64,000 bases of DNA. Origin: Mycobacterium xenopi. Lineage in GTDB: Bacteria; Actinomycetota; Actinomycetes; Mycobacteriales; Mycobacteriaceae. The position numbers were made by a program, and so were the translations under genes. Below the pieces are notes generated by a model. That model saw nothing but the letters and a program-made list of their open reading frames with translations, searched no databases and was not told the DNA's origin. Of the stretch, positions 53,711 through 64,000 are shown in pieces. The stretch spans positions 2,914,001 through 2,978,000 of the forward strand of contig NZ_AP022314.1 of NCBI RefSeq assembly GCF_009936235.1. Direction: 5' to 3'. Each line of letters begins with the position of its first letter. The first letter of the stretch is position 1.

Positions 53711-55291
53711 TCAGAGGTCATCGTCTGCCGCGCCTGCCTTGTTGGGCCGGTCGTGTTCACCCCCCCAGGTGCCCGGCACCATGGGGATGGTCGGCCCCCC
53801 GCCGAACTCGTCGCCGGCCAGCATCGTCAAACCGGCGGTCTCGCTGACGGCGCCCTTACGCACGGTTCCGGCGAACCCGAGCGGCCCGGCGCGCTGATCG
53901 GATGCCGCGGTCGACGCGACTGGCGCCTCACCCGGCGGCGCACCCCAGTCCGGGTCGACCTCGACGTTCATCTCCATGAACTCATCGCCGTGGCCGCGCA
54001 GCTTCGCGCGCCGCCGCCGTCGCACCCGCGCCTGCTCCCGCGCGGCCACCGCACTCACCGCCGCGGTGGTATCGGGTTGTGGCGCTTTTCTTTTGGCGCT
54101 CGCGCTGGAGGTGCTGCCCATCCCCGAGTCAGACCCGATGCCGGGAGGACCCACCGCGTAGGGAGGGGTGAAACTCGCGACTCCGGTGGCGACCGGCACC
54201 GGCGGCGGCGCGGAGCCGGCGACGGTGCCCGTCGCGGGTGCGGTTGTTGGTGCCGGGGCCGTCGCAGATCCCGCCACAAGCGCGGTGGAAGCCGGGGCGG
54301 TCGCAGCGACCGGCATCGGTTCGGGTGCGGCCGCCGCGGGTGTCGACGCCGGCGCCGTCAGGGCTGGTTCGGCGGCGGGTTGGGGCAGGCTGGTCGGCTC
54401 GGCCAGCCCCACCACGCCGCCCACCGCCCCGACGGGGGCGATCGCCAGCGGGTAGAGATAATAGAACGGCGGCAAATTCAAGAAGAATGGGGCGATTACC
54501 TCGTCGCCGTCGAAGATCAAAGAAGCCGGATTAGCCAGCGCCGCAACCGGATTCGCCAGAAATTTGGTGATCAGCTGCTCCGTGAACTGCACCGGATTGT
54601 TCAGGAATTGAAATATGTGGTCGATTCCGAACTCATCGACTAGCGGTCCTAGCCCCAACCTGTCCGCCAGAGAATCCAGCAGGTCGCCCAGACCCGTTGA
54701 AAACCCGGATTCGGCAGGCTGCGTTCCGGTTGACGCCGACGTAGAGCCCGCGGATTTCTGGATCTGCGGCGCCGGGCTGGTGTGCGGAGTCGACGCCAGC
54801 GCGATGGTCGAAACCGCTTGATAGGTGGCCATTGTCATGGCGGCCTGGACCCACATGCGCACATAGTCAGCCTCGTTGAGCGCGATCGGAATCGTGTTGA
54901 TCCCAAAGAAATTCGTCGCCACCAGCACCGCGTGAATAGCGTGGTTAGCCGCCAACTCGGCCAGGGTCGGCATCGCCGCCAATGCGGCCGCGTAAGCCGC
55001 GGCCACCGTCTCCAGCTGGGCGGCTGCGGCGACGCTGTCGGCGCTGGCCTGCATCAGCCACGCCAGAAACGGCACGTGCGCCGCCGCATAAGACTCCGCA
55101 GTGGGCCCCTCCCACGCGCCGGCCTGCACCCCGGCCAGCAGGGCGCTGAGCTCCTCGGCCGCTGAGGCGTATTCGACGCTCAGCGTGTTCCATGCGCCCG
55201 CCGCCGCCAACATCGACCCGGGCCCCGGGCCGCTGGAAATCAACGCCGAATGCACCTCCGGCGGCAGCGCCATCCACACCGGCGTCGTCAT
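53711..55291 (-). CDS. PPE family protein, PPW subgroup (first copy)
   Basis: A 526-residue PPE protein. The PPE helical domain (about 1-175) begins MTTPVWMALPPEVHSAL and contains the NFFGINTIPIALNEADYVRMW segment. A hydrophobic middle and an Ala/Pro/Thr-rich linker follow. The C-terminal PPW module has GFAGT and PMVPGTW. Before it lie basic clusters KRKAPQPD and RVRRRRRAKLRG, similar to the nuclear-localisation-type motif described for M. tuberculosis PPE2. Secretion by an ESX system is expected. It sits between the two halves of a duplicated boundary, with an IdeR-like box 132 bases upstream. No PE partner gene is present. Confidence 0.92.
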   Translation of the reverse strand: MTTPVWMALPPEVHSALISSGPGPGSMLAAAGAWNTLSVEYASAAEELSALLAGVQAGAWEGPTAESYAAAHVPFLAWLMQASADSVAAAAQLETVAAAYAAALAAMPTLAELAANHAIHAVLVATNFFGINTIPIALNEADYVRMWVQAAMTMATYQAVSTIALASTPHTSPAPQIQKSAGSTSASTGTQPAESGFSTGLGDLLDSLADRLGLGPLVDEFGIDHIFQFLNNPVQFTEQLITKFLANPVAALANPASLIFDGDEVIAPFFLNLPPFYYLYPLAIAPVGAVGGVVGLAEPTSLPQPAAEPALTAPASTPAAAAPEPMPVAATAPASTALVAGSATAPAPTTAPATGTVAGSAPPPVPVATGVASFTPPYAVGPPGIGSDSGMGSTSSASAKRKAPQPDTTAAVSAVAAREQARVRRRRRAKLRGHGDEFMEMNVEVDPDWGAPPGEAPVASTAASDQRAGPLGFAGTVRKGAVSETAGLTMLAGDEFGGGPTIPMVPGTWGGEHDRPNKAGAADDDL

Positions 55292-55422
55292 GTTCAGCCA
55301 CCCGAATAGCAGGCCGCATCACCAATGCCGGGCCGAGCCACATCGACCCAGGCCACGCACCCATCGCCGCGGTCTTCCACGCCTCTGCGCGCCTCCCCCG
55401 ACGCTATGCCGATTGCCGCAGC

Positions 55423-55441
55423 TTAGCATTGCCTAAGCTAA
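55423..55441. promoter_or_regulatory. weak IdeR-like iron box
   Basis: Read on the minus strand, TTAGCTTAGGCAATGCTAA agrees with the IdeR consensus TTAGGTTAGGCTAACCTAA at 15 of 19 positions and is itself palindromic (AGCTTAG and CTAAGCT). It lies between the divergent first PPE gene (start 55291) and qor (start 55571). It could serve either, or be coincidental. Confidence 0.4.
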
Positions 55442-55478
55442 TCTGTCGAGCCTGCGCGGTGGCGCGGCCCCGTTCGTC

Positions 55479-55574
55479 CGCCCGCGCCGAGCGGCCAGCA
55501 CGCTGCAGGGATCACGCCATCCGGGCGGCCCAATTCCATGGGGTCTTTGCGCCTGCGGATGATTGTCAGCATGC
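55479..55574. repeat. duplicated Rv1455-qor boundary, copy B
   Basis: On the minus strand ATG at 55539 begins MELGRPD, a degenerate match to MKLARPD of the Rv1455-like gene. Small indels destroy the frame within about 60 bases. The plus-strand side (CATGGGGTC...CCTGCGGATGATTGTCAGCA) leads into the qor start. It is a decayed second copy of the 5' end of the Rv1455-like gene. Confidence 0.65.
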
Positions 55575-56545
55575 ATGCCATCGAAGTCGCCGAACTCGGC
55601 GGACCGGAAGTCCTGCGCTATGTCGACAAGCCGCAGCCGTCACCGGCATCCGGCGAGGTGTTGATCAAAGCCGAGGCGATCGGGGTCAACTTCATCGACA
55701 CCTATTTCCGGTCCGGGCAATACCCGCGGCAGCTGCCTTTCGTGCTCGGCACCGAAGTGTCGGGCACGGTCGCCGTCGTGGGTGACGGGGTGACGAGGTT
55801 GCGCGTCGGCGATCAGGTGGTGACCGCGGCCGCGGCGGGGACCTACGCCGAATACTGCACGGCGCCAGCAGAATTCGTCGCACCTCTACCGTTCGGGGTC
55901 GACTGCGATGTGGCGGCTTCGGCGCTGCTGAAGGGGCTGACCGCGCATTACCTCATCAAGTCGGTGTATCCGGCACAGCCCGGCGATACGGTACTGGTGC
56001 ACGCTGGCGCCGGTGGGGTGGGCTTGATCTTGACGCAGTGGGCGTCCAGCCTTGGTGTCCGCGTGATCACCACGGTGTCGACACCGCAAAAGGCTGAGCT
56101 GTCGCGCCAAGCCGGCGCCGCGGACGTGCTCGATTACCCGGATGACGCCGACGGATTCGGCAAACGGATCCGGGAGTTGACCGACGGTGCTGGTGTGGCC
56201 GCGGTCTACGACGGGGTGGGGGCCAGCACGTTCGACGCCAGCTTGGCCAGTCTGGCCGTGCGAGGCACGCTGGCATTGTTCGGTGCTGCCAGTGGACCGG
56301 TGCCGCCCGTCGACCCGCAGCGGCTCAACGCCGCCGGCTCGGTATACCTGACTCGCCCGAAGCTGGCCGACTTTACCCGCACCGAGCAGGAATTCTCCTG
56401 GCGCGCAGAGGAATTATTCAATGCGATCGCCGACGGGTCGGTCAAGATCACCGTGAGCAGGCGTTACCCGTTAGCCGATGCCGCTCAGGCGCATCGGGAT
56501 CTCCAGGGGCGCAAGACGGTCGGCTCGATCGTGCTGGTGCCATAG
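55571..56545 (+). CDS. qor: quinone oxidoreductase (Rv1454c-like)
   Basis: A 324-residue zinc-free medium-chain dehydrogenase. GVNFIDTYFRSGQYPRQLPF and VLVHAGAGGVGLILTQWA (the NADPH-binding AxGGVG motif) are family signatures, and zinc ligands are absent. It reduces quinones or other alpha,beta-unsaturated carbonyls with NADPH. ATG 55571 matches the M. tuberculosis start MHAIEV. Convergent with the second PPE gene; the 207 bases between them hold nothing recognisable. Confidence 0.93.
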   Translation: MHAIEVAELGGPEVLRYVDKPQPSPASGEVLIKAEAIGVNFIDTYFRSGQYPRQLPFVLGTEVSGTVAVVGDGVTRLRVGDQVVTAAAAGTYAEYCTAPAEFVAPLPFGVDCDVAASALLKGLTAHYLIKSVYPAQPGDTVLVHAGAGGVGLILTQWASSLGVRVITTVSTPQKAELSRQAGAADVLDYPDDADGFGKRIRELTDGAGVAAVYDGVGASTFDASLASLAVRGTLALFGAASGPVPPVDPQRLNAAGSVYLTRPKLADFTRTEQEFSWRAEELFNAIADGSVKITVSRRYPLADAAQAHRDLQGRKTVGSIVLVP

Positions 56546-56752
56546 TTGGCACAAGAGCGACAGCGGCGGAAGTTGGCCGGACCGAAACCGGACGCGGAGG
56601 TTGGGGCGAGGCCGATCAGGTGACCACGCCGCGCACCGGGGATCGGTGAGACGACTTCGTCCCAAGAATGTGCGAAGCAATCGCATTCCCTGGGAGTCAC
56701 ACGAACTCGCTGCAGCGGCCCTCAGTGAATCTGTTGCAATCAATGCTTTTCG

Positions 56753-58339
56753 CTAACCGCCTTGGTCTTGGTCCCAGGTGCCCGGCAGCATCGGCGTGCG
56801 TGGACCCTCACCAAACATGTCGCCGGCCAACGTGGTCAGCCCGGCCGCCTCGGTCGCGTTACGTTTTTCGCGCACCGTCCCGGTGAAGCCCAGGGCCCCG
56901 GCACCGCTATCCGAGGCCGCCGTGGAGGCGGCGGGCTGCTCGTCCGTCGACTCCCAGTCAGGGTCGACGTCGACGTGCATGGCCATGAACTCGTCGCTAA
57001 CCCCCCGCTCCGTCGCACGCCGGCGCCGTCGCGCCCGCGCCTGCTGGCCCGCGGCGGCTGCTGCCCTAGCTGCTGCCGAGTCAGGTTCTGGCGCCTTTCT
57101 TTTCGCGCTCGAGCTGGCGCTGGTACTCATCCCCGTGCCGGCGCCAATTCCGGGCGGCCCCACCGCGTAGGGAGGGACGAAACCCGCCGCACTCGCTGTC
57201 GCCGAGGGGAGTGTCGGCGGAGCAGAACCGCCGACAGTGCTGACCGCCGAGGCGGTCGTGGGTGCCGGGGCCGGGGCCGGGGCCCCCGCCGGCACGGACA
57301 TGGTCGGAGCCATTGCGACGGCCGGCAGTACTGTCGGCGCGGACGCGGGTTCGGCCGCGGGCGCCACGGCGGGCACGGCAGAGGGCATGGCGGCCAGGCC
57401 GGTCAGCCCCGCGAAGCCACCCACGGCCCCGGCCGGGGCGAGCGCTGCCCCGATCACGACCGCCAGCAACTGCTGAGTTGGGTTCAGCCCGGTGAGCTGG
57501 GCAATGTGGGTCGGCCAGTCGAACAGCGCAAGTTCGACGAGGTATTGGAAAGCGGCCGCGGGATTTTGCACCAGATCGACACCGAACTGCTGGAAGTCCT
57601 CGAACAACTCGAGTGCTCGAACAACCCACCACATCGGGTCGGCGGGGTTCGTATAGGCGTCGTAGGGTAGGCCGTTGACGGTGCCGTTGGCCGGATCCCA
57701 ATTGATTCCAAAGTTTTTCAGGAAGTTTGCGATCAGGTCATCGATCGGGTTGTCGACCGTCGGGTCGGGAGCTCCGCCGGAATCCTGGGCGGTCGATTCG
57801 GATTTCTGGATTTGCGGGGCCGGGGCAGTTTGCGGCGTCGACGCCACCGCGGCGCTGGACACCGCTTGATAGGTCGCCATTGTCGTGGCGGCCTGGATCC
57901 ACATCCGCACATAGTCTGCTTCGTTCAGTGCAATCGGAATCGTGTTGATGCCAAAGAAATTCGTCGCCACCAACACCGCGTGAACAGCATGGTTGGTAGC
58001 CAGCTCGGCCAGCGTCGGCATCGCCGCCAATGCCGAGGTGTACGCCGTGGCGGCGGTCTCGAGCTGGGTGGCCGCCGCCGCGCTGTTGGCGCTGGCCTGC
58101 GTCAGCCAGACCAGGTACGGCACGTGTGCGGCCACATACGACTCTGCACTCGGCCCCTGCCACGCCCCGGCCCGCACGCCCGCCACAATCGCGCTGAGTT
58201 CTTCTGCGACCGAGGCGTATTCGGCGCTGAGGGAGCTCCACGCCCCCGCCGCAGCCAACAACGGCCCCGGTCCCGGTCCCGCGCTCAATAACGCCGAATG
58301 CACTTCTGGCGGCAACGCCATCCAAACCGGCGCGGACAC
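56753..58339 (-). CDS. PPE family protein, PPW subgroup (second copy, Zur-box operon)
   Basis: A 528-residue PPE protein closely related to its two neighbours. The PPE domain (about 1-178) with ALPPEVHSALLSAGPGPG is followed by a distinct middle (about 190-320, NPIDDLIANFLKNFGINWDP) and an Ala/Pro-rich linker. Basic clusters KRKAPEPD and RARRRRRATERG precede the PPW end with GFTGT and PMLPGTW. GTG 58339 has AAGGA upstream and lies two bases after a short upstream gene. Both follow a strong Zur-like box at 58493-58511, so expression in zinc starvation is likely. Confidence 0.92.
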   Translation of the reverse strand: MSAPVWMALPPEVHSALLSAGPGPGPLLAAAGAWSSLSAEYASVAEELSAIVAGVRAGAWQGPSAESYVAAHVPYLVWLTQASANSAAAATQLETAATAYTSALAAMPTLAELATNHAVHAVLVATNFFGINTIPIALNEADYVRMWIQAATTMATYQAVSSAAVASTPQTAPAPQIQKSESTAQDSGGAPDPTVDNPIDDLIANFLKNFGINWDPANGTVNGLPYDAYTNPADPMWWVVRALELFEDFQQFGVDLVQNPAAAFQYLVELALFDWPTHIAQLTGLNPTQQLLAVVIGAALAPAGAVGGFAGLTGLAAMPSAVPAVAPAAEPASAPTVLPAVAMAPTMSVPAGAPAPAPAPTTASAVSTVGGSAPPTLPSATASAAGFVPPYAVGPPGIGAGTGMSTSASSSAKRKAPEPDSAAARAAAAAGQQARARRRRRATERGVSDEFMAMHVDVDPDWESTDEQPAASTAASDSGAGALGFTGTVREKRNATEAAGLTTLAGDMFGEGPRTPMLPGTWDQDQGG

Positions 58340-58341
58340 CG

Positions 58342-58461
58342 TCAGCTGTCCTTGATCGCATTCGACGACGCGCCAGCAGCATTGACGGGATCGAGGCGGA
58401 CGGCCAATGTTTGGTCGGCGACGCTGGCGGCGAGTCTTTCGGGAACACCTTGCGACGGCAT
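58342..58461 (-). CDS. 39-residue ORF coupled to the second PPE gene
   Basis: The frame opens at ATG 58461, eight bases after a very good ribosome-binding site (GGAGAGGAG, 58478-58470). It encodes MPSQGVPERLAASVADQTLA and 19 more residues, and stops two bases before the PPE GTG start. It has no signal peptide or TM helix and no recognisable domain. It could be a leader peptide or a small protein acting with the PPE. Its position directly under the Zur-like box makes translation likely. Confidence 0.55.
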   Translation of the reverse strand: MPSQGVPERLAASVADQTLAVRLDPVNAAGASSNAIKDS

Positions 58462-58492
58462 GGCAAACACTCCTCTCCGCGTCGCCAACCAT

Positions 58493-58511
58493 AATGAATA
58501 TCGTTTTCATT
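58493..58511. promoter_or_regulatory. Zur (FurB) box
   Basis: AATGAATATCGTTTTCATT matches the actinobacterial Zur consensus AATGAAAATCATTTTCATT at 17 of 19 positions, with perfect AATGAA/TTCATT arms. It lies 32 bases upstream of the 39-residue ORF and 154 bases before the second PPE start. In M. tuberculosis the Zur regulon includes ESX-3 and some PPE genes, so zinc-controlled expression fits. Confidence 0.75.
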
Positions 58512-58588
58512 TTCAACCATGGCGGCCATGCCGTTGGTTGTGCGGCCACGCGGAGCGCCCGCGGCTTGTGATGAAGGTCAGCCAGTTA

Positions 58589-60106
58589 TTACCGGGTGCC
58601 GTCTGTTGACTCGGGCCCGTTGCGCCATGTCGCGGGCACCATTGGCACACCCGGGTTTCCGCTGGTGTCGTCTCCGGCCAGCCTGGTTAATCCCGCCGCT
58701 CGAGTCGCCTCGCCGGTGACCGTCCCGGCAAATCCCAACGGCCCCCCACCGTGGTCCGACGCCGCGGTCGAGGCAGCAGGATCGTCACCCGGCGGCTCGC
58801 CCCAGTCGGGCTCCACCTCGACGTTCATCGCCATGAACTCGTCGCCGTGCCCCCGCAACTGTGCCCGTCGGCGCCGCTGGGCCCGGGCCCGGTCCCGCGC
58901 TGCTGCCGCGGCGGCAGCGGTCCCCGATTCCGGCGCCTTCCGTTTCGCGCTCGAGCTGGCGCTGCTGCTCATCTCCGAGCCGAAGCCGATACCGGGTGGG
59001 CCCACGATGTAGGGGTAGCCGATGGCGGGCTGTGCCGCGGCGGGCGGCGCCGCCGGCGCGGAACTGGCGACGGTGCTGGGTGTCGGCGCGGGCGCGGGCG
59101 GCGACGACGTCGCCGGCGCCGCCGCCGGCGCGGCAACAGCCGGGGACATCGCGGCGGCAGGCACCGATTCCAGCCGCGCCGGAGCGGCCATCGCCTCGGG
59201 CGCAGCTGGTGCCGCGGCCGGTTGAGGCACGCCGGCCAGGCCGGCCAACCCGGCAAATCCGCCGACAAAGCCGGCATTGGCCAGCGTCAGTGTGAGCGCG
59301 GCCGCGGTCAACTCCGGTTGGAACGTGTTGATGAATTCGCCCAGGTGGCCGATCTCGTCGGCAATCAAGGCCGGAATGTCGCTCAGCAGCTGTTGCAGCG
59401 CCGCGGACGGGTTTGTCCCAAATTCGGACAAGTCGCGCCCCAGGGTATCGGTGATTTCGGTGATCCGGTTGACGTACCAGCTGAGCTGGGTCGGGTCTCC
59501 GCCGTCGTTGTCGATGATGCCGCTGCCGTCGCCGCCACTGTCGCTGCTGCTGCTGCTGTCGCTGTTGGTTTTTTGGATTTGTGGGGCTGGCGCAGTGCTT
59601 GGCGTTGAGGCGACTGCGGTAGTGGAAACCGCCTCATACGTGCTCATCGTGGTGGCTGCCTGGATCCACATCCGCACATAGTCGGCCTCGTTGAGCGCGA
59701 TCGGAATCGTGTTGATCCCAAAGAAATTCGTCGCCAACAACACGGCGTGAACGGCGTGGTTGGCCGCCAGCTCCGCAAGCGTCGGCATCGCCGCCAAAGC
59801 AGCGGTGTACGCCGCGGCCTCCGTTTCATGCTGGGCGGCCGCCGCCGCGCTGTTGGCGCTGGCCTGCGTCAACCAGGCCAGGTACGGCACGTGCGCGGCC
59901 ACATACGACTCCGCGCTCGGCCCCTGCCACGCCCCAGCCTGGACCCCTGCCAGCACCGCGCCCAGTTCGTCGGCCACCGAAGCATATTCAGCGCTCAACG
60001 ACGACCACGCCCCCGCCGCCGCCAGCAACGATCCCGGCCCCGGGCCGGCAGAAAGCAGCGCGGAATGCACCTCGGGTGGAAACGCCATCCAGATCGGCGC
60101 TGTCAC
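58589..60106 (-). CDS. PPE family protein, PPW subgroup (third copy)
   Basis: A 505-residue PPE protein. The PPE domain (about 1-175, FPPEVHSALLSAGPGPGS) precedes a Ser/Asp-rich stretch (SDSSSSSDSGGDGSG, about 182-197) unique to this copy, then a helical middle, a Pro/Ala-rich linker, basic clusters KRKAPESG and RAQRRRRAQLRG, and the PPW end with GFAGT and PMVPATW. GTG 60106 has AAGGAG five bases upstream. No metal-regulator box is seen in its 170-base upstream gap with ctaB. Confidence 0.92.
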   Translation of the reverse strand: MTAPIWMAFPPEVHSALLSAGPGPGSLLAAAGAWSSLSAEYASVADELGAVLAGVQAGAWQGPSAESYVAAHVPYLAWLTQASANSAAAAAQHETEAAAYTAALAAMPTLAELAANHAVHAVLLATNFFGINTIPIALNEADYVRMWIQAATTMSTYEAVSTTAVASTPSTAPAPQIQKTNSDSSSSSDSGGDGSGIIDNDGGDPTQLSWYVNRITEITDTLGRDLSEFGTNPSAALQQLLSDIPALIADEIGHLGEFINTFQPELTAAALTLTLANAGFVGGFAGLAGLAGVPQPAAAPAAPEAMAAPARLESVPAAAMSPAVAAPAAAPATSSPPAPAPTPSTVASSAPAAPPAAAQPAIGYPYIVGPPGIGFGSEMSSSASSSAKRKAPESGTAAAAAAARDRARAQRRRRAQLRGHGDEFMAMNVEVEPDWGEPPGDDPAASTAASDHGGGPLGFAGTVTGEATRAAGLTRLAGDDTSGNPGVPMVPATWRNGPESTDGTR

Positions 60107-60276
60107 AGGCACTCCTTCCGGTCGTCTTTGCCGGGTAGCGACCTGCTCACCTTCGGCAGCCTGCCGCCGGGCCGCCGGCTGAGCCGCTCACCAGAGCGGC
60201 ATTCAATACGACGCGACGTCGTAGAACAAGACCCGGTCCGGGTATGGGGTATTTGCTGAATTCGACCCAGCTGCGA

Positions 60277-61200
60277 TCAGGTGCCCAGAAGGATCGGCAA
60301 GTTCAGCACCGAATCAACCGCCAGCGCACAGAACAGCACCGCCAGGTAGTTGTTCGACTGCAGGAATAGCCGCAACGGCTTGACCGGCTCGCCGCGGCGA
60401 ACCCCCGCATAGAGCTGGTGCGCCATCGCCAAGAACCACACACCGGCCAGCACGGCAACCGTCGCATACAGCCAGCCGGCCGACAGCGCGAGCACCAGCG
60501 TCGCGAACACGGTGAGCCAGGTATAGACCAAAATTCGCCCGGTCACCTCTCGCTCGGTGGCGACAGCCGGCAGCATCGGCACTCCGGCGGCTTTGTAGTC
60601 GTCCCTGTACCGCATGGCCAGCGCCCACGTGTGAGGCGGGGTCCAGAAGAAGATGATCGCGAACATCACCAGCGCCGGCCAGCCGATGGTGCCCGTGACC
60701 GCCGACCAGCCGATCATCACCGGCATGCAGCCAGCCGCCCCACCCCAGACCACGTTCTGGGAGGTGCGGCGCTTGAGCAGCAGCGTGTAGACGAACACAT
60801 AGAACGCGATCGTGGCGACGGCCAACAGCGCGGACAGCAGGTTGGTCGTCCACCACAGCCAGAAGAACGATCCGACGCTCAGTGCCAGGCCGAACACCAG
60901 TGCGTTGCGCGTCGGCACGACCGCTCGCGCCAGTGGCCGTCGCGCGGTCCGCTTCATCAGCTTGTCGATGTCGGCGTCGGCGACGCAGTTGAGCGCATTC
61001 GCACCCCCGGCGGCCAGCATCCCGCCGATCAAGGTGCTAGCGATCAGCAGCGGGTTCACCGTGCCGCGCTCGGCGAGCAACATCGCCGGTATCGCAGTGA
61101 CCAATAGCAGTTCGATGACGCGCGGCTTGGTCAACGCGAGATACGCCACCACGCGCTGTCGAATCACCCGGCTGGGCGCGACGCGCCCGCGAACGCTCAC
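60277..61200 (-). CDS. ctaB: protohaem IX farnesyltransferase (haem O synthase)
   Basis: A 307-residue UbiA-family prenyltransferase with about nine TM helices. The Asp-rich motifs are NCVADADIDKLMKRT and AMRYRDDYKAAGVPML. It farnesylates haem B to haem O, feeding CtaA. GTG 61200 has GAGGAG eight bases upstream and matches the M. tuberculosis N-terminus (VRGRVAP). The open frame continuing far upstream is only the antisense of tkt. Divergent from tkt across 234 bases. Confidence 0.95.
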   Translation of the reverse strand: MSVRGRVAPSRVIRQRVVAYLALTKPRVIELLLVTAIPAMLLAERGTVNPLLIASTLIGGMLAAGGANALNCVADADIDKLMKRTARRPLARAVVPTRNALVFGLALSVGSFFWLWWTTNLLSALLAVATIAFYVFVYTLLLKRRTSQNVVWGGAAGCMPVMIGWSAVTGTIGWPALVMFAIIFFWTPPHTWALAMRYRDDYKAAGVPMLPAVATEREVTGRILVYTWLTVFATLVLALSAGWLYATVAVLAGVWFLAMAHQLYAGVRRGEPVKPLRLFLQSNNYLAVLFCALAVDSVLNLPILLGT

Positions 61201-61434
61201 GCAATAACTCCTCGATCGCAGCAGCGCGCAGCTTCTACTACAGACGATGGTAGACCGGGCGGCCGCGGCGGCCTGACCGCAGGGTCGATTCGTAACCGTT
61301 CGCACATGATCGCGGCGGTCATCCGCTGTTTCCGCCGCGGCGGGGCGTGGTACGACGAGAGTTGCACCTGCGGCGTGCAGTGATCCACCACTAGGGTGGG
61401 GATGAACCGGCTTGTCGAATCGAGGACTGAGCTT

Positions 61435-63542
<2,108 letters not shown>

Positions 63543-63546
<4 letters not shown>

Positions 63547-64000
63547 CTCAGAATCCCAATCTCGCCGCATTGAGCGCGGCAGGCGTATCCGTCTGGTTGG
63601 ATGACTTGTCACGCGACCGGATCGAGTCCGGCAACTTGCAGGAGCTGATCGACACCAAGTGCGTCGTCGGTGTCACCAGTAACCCCACCATCTTCCAGAA
63701 GGCGATAGCGGGCAGCGACCGTTACAACGAACAGATCGCCGACCTGGCCAAGCGCGGCGCCGACGTCGACTCCGCTGTTCGGACCATCGTGACCGACGAT
63801 GTCCGGGCCGCGTGCGATGTGCTCAAGCCGCAATGGGAGGCCTCTGAGGGGGTGGACGGGCGAGTCTCGCTCGAAGTTGCCCCCGGGCTGGCGCACGACA
63901 CCGAGAAGACGATCGCGCAGGCCGGCATGCTGTGGAAAATCGTCGACCGCCCAAACCTGTTCATCAAGATCCCGGCCACTAAGGCGGGCCTGCCGGCCAT
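63543..64000 (+). CDS. tal: transaldolase, 5' part (runs off the window)
   Basis: The first 152 residues of transaldolase: MTQNPNLAALSAAGVSVWLDD, then GVTSNPTIFQKAI with the conserved TSNP motif, and NLFIKIPATKAGLPA with the lysine that forms the Schiff base with the donor sugar. The remainder lies beyond 64000. Coupled to tkt by a four-base overlap. Confidence 0.95.

Overview
The window is about 64 kb of GC-rich actinobacterial chromosome. Gene content and order identify it as a Mycobacterium, most likely a slow-growing non-tuberculous species. Most genes match, in inverted orientation, the M. tuberculosis stretch from about Rv1448c (tal) to Rv1535. These correspondences come from remembered protein families and gene order, not from a search. 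PPE proteins of the PPW subgroup and a SufB intein also fit this genus. The pks5/papA4/fadD24 lipid locus, Rv1482c and the PE_PGRS genes expected from M. tuberculosis are absent.

Layout. 1-6374: a small Rv1535-like gene behind a Mg2+ M-box riboswitch, then a TetR-centred catabolic cluster (flavin monooxygenase, TetR, nitronate monooxygenase, thioesterase, CMD-like protein, Zn alcohol dehydrogenase). Two copies of a GATTGA-N4-TCAATC operator sit at its divergent promoters. 6700-13757: haemophore-like protein, dodecin, lipL, and the methylmalonyl-CoA mutase operon mutA-mutB-meaB. 13913-19794: a TVP38-type membrane protein, then a two-component system whose kinase has a proline-rich extracytoplasmic loop. 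It is divergent from a proline-rich membrane protein across a 15-bp inverted repeat; a membrane protein with a Pro/Ala/Gly-rich tail and an F420-type nitroreductase follow. 19862-31263: stomatin/NfeD pair, hemH, inhA-fabG1, the VWA/DUF58/MoxR1 group, ripB-ripA and an Rv1476-like protein. 31475-38642: aconitase with its TetR regulator, a small HTH protein, an ABC-F ATPase, echA12, thioredoxin and an NmtR-like metal sensor. 38744-40854: a lipoprotein with a His-rich end and a deletion scar made of two gene remnants. 41061-48487: the complete suf operon with an intein in SufB. 48569-52998: mptB, an ABC exporter and ctaA. 52963-60106: a decayed Rv1455-like gene, qor and three related PPE-PPW genes. 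60277-64000: ctaB, tkt and the start of tal.

How the genes work together. Four themes stand out: propionate/methylmalonyl-CoA handling (mutAB, meaB), envelope building (inhA/fabG1, ripAB, mptB, moxR1 group), Fe-S and haem biology (suf, acn, hemH, ctaA, ctaB) and metal sensing. The metal-sensing elements are an M-box, an NmtR-like regulator, a strong Zur-like box before one PPE transcription unit and a weak IdeR-like box before another.

Sequence quality. Several otherwise intact genes carry single-base indels, mostly one C or G missing from a short run. Examples are the histidine kinase (twice), the nitronate monooxygenase, the flavin monooxygenase and the hemH tail. Many are probably consensus errors. 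By contrast, the acyl-CoA dehydrogenase, GntR and Rv1455-like remnants have lost whole segments and look truly decayed.
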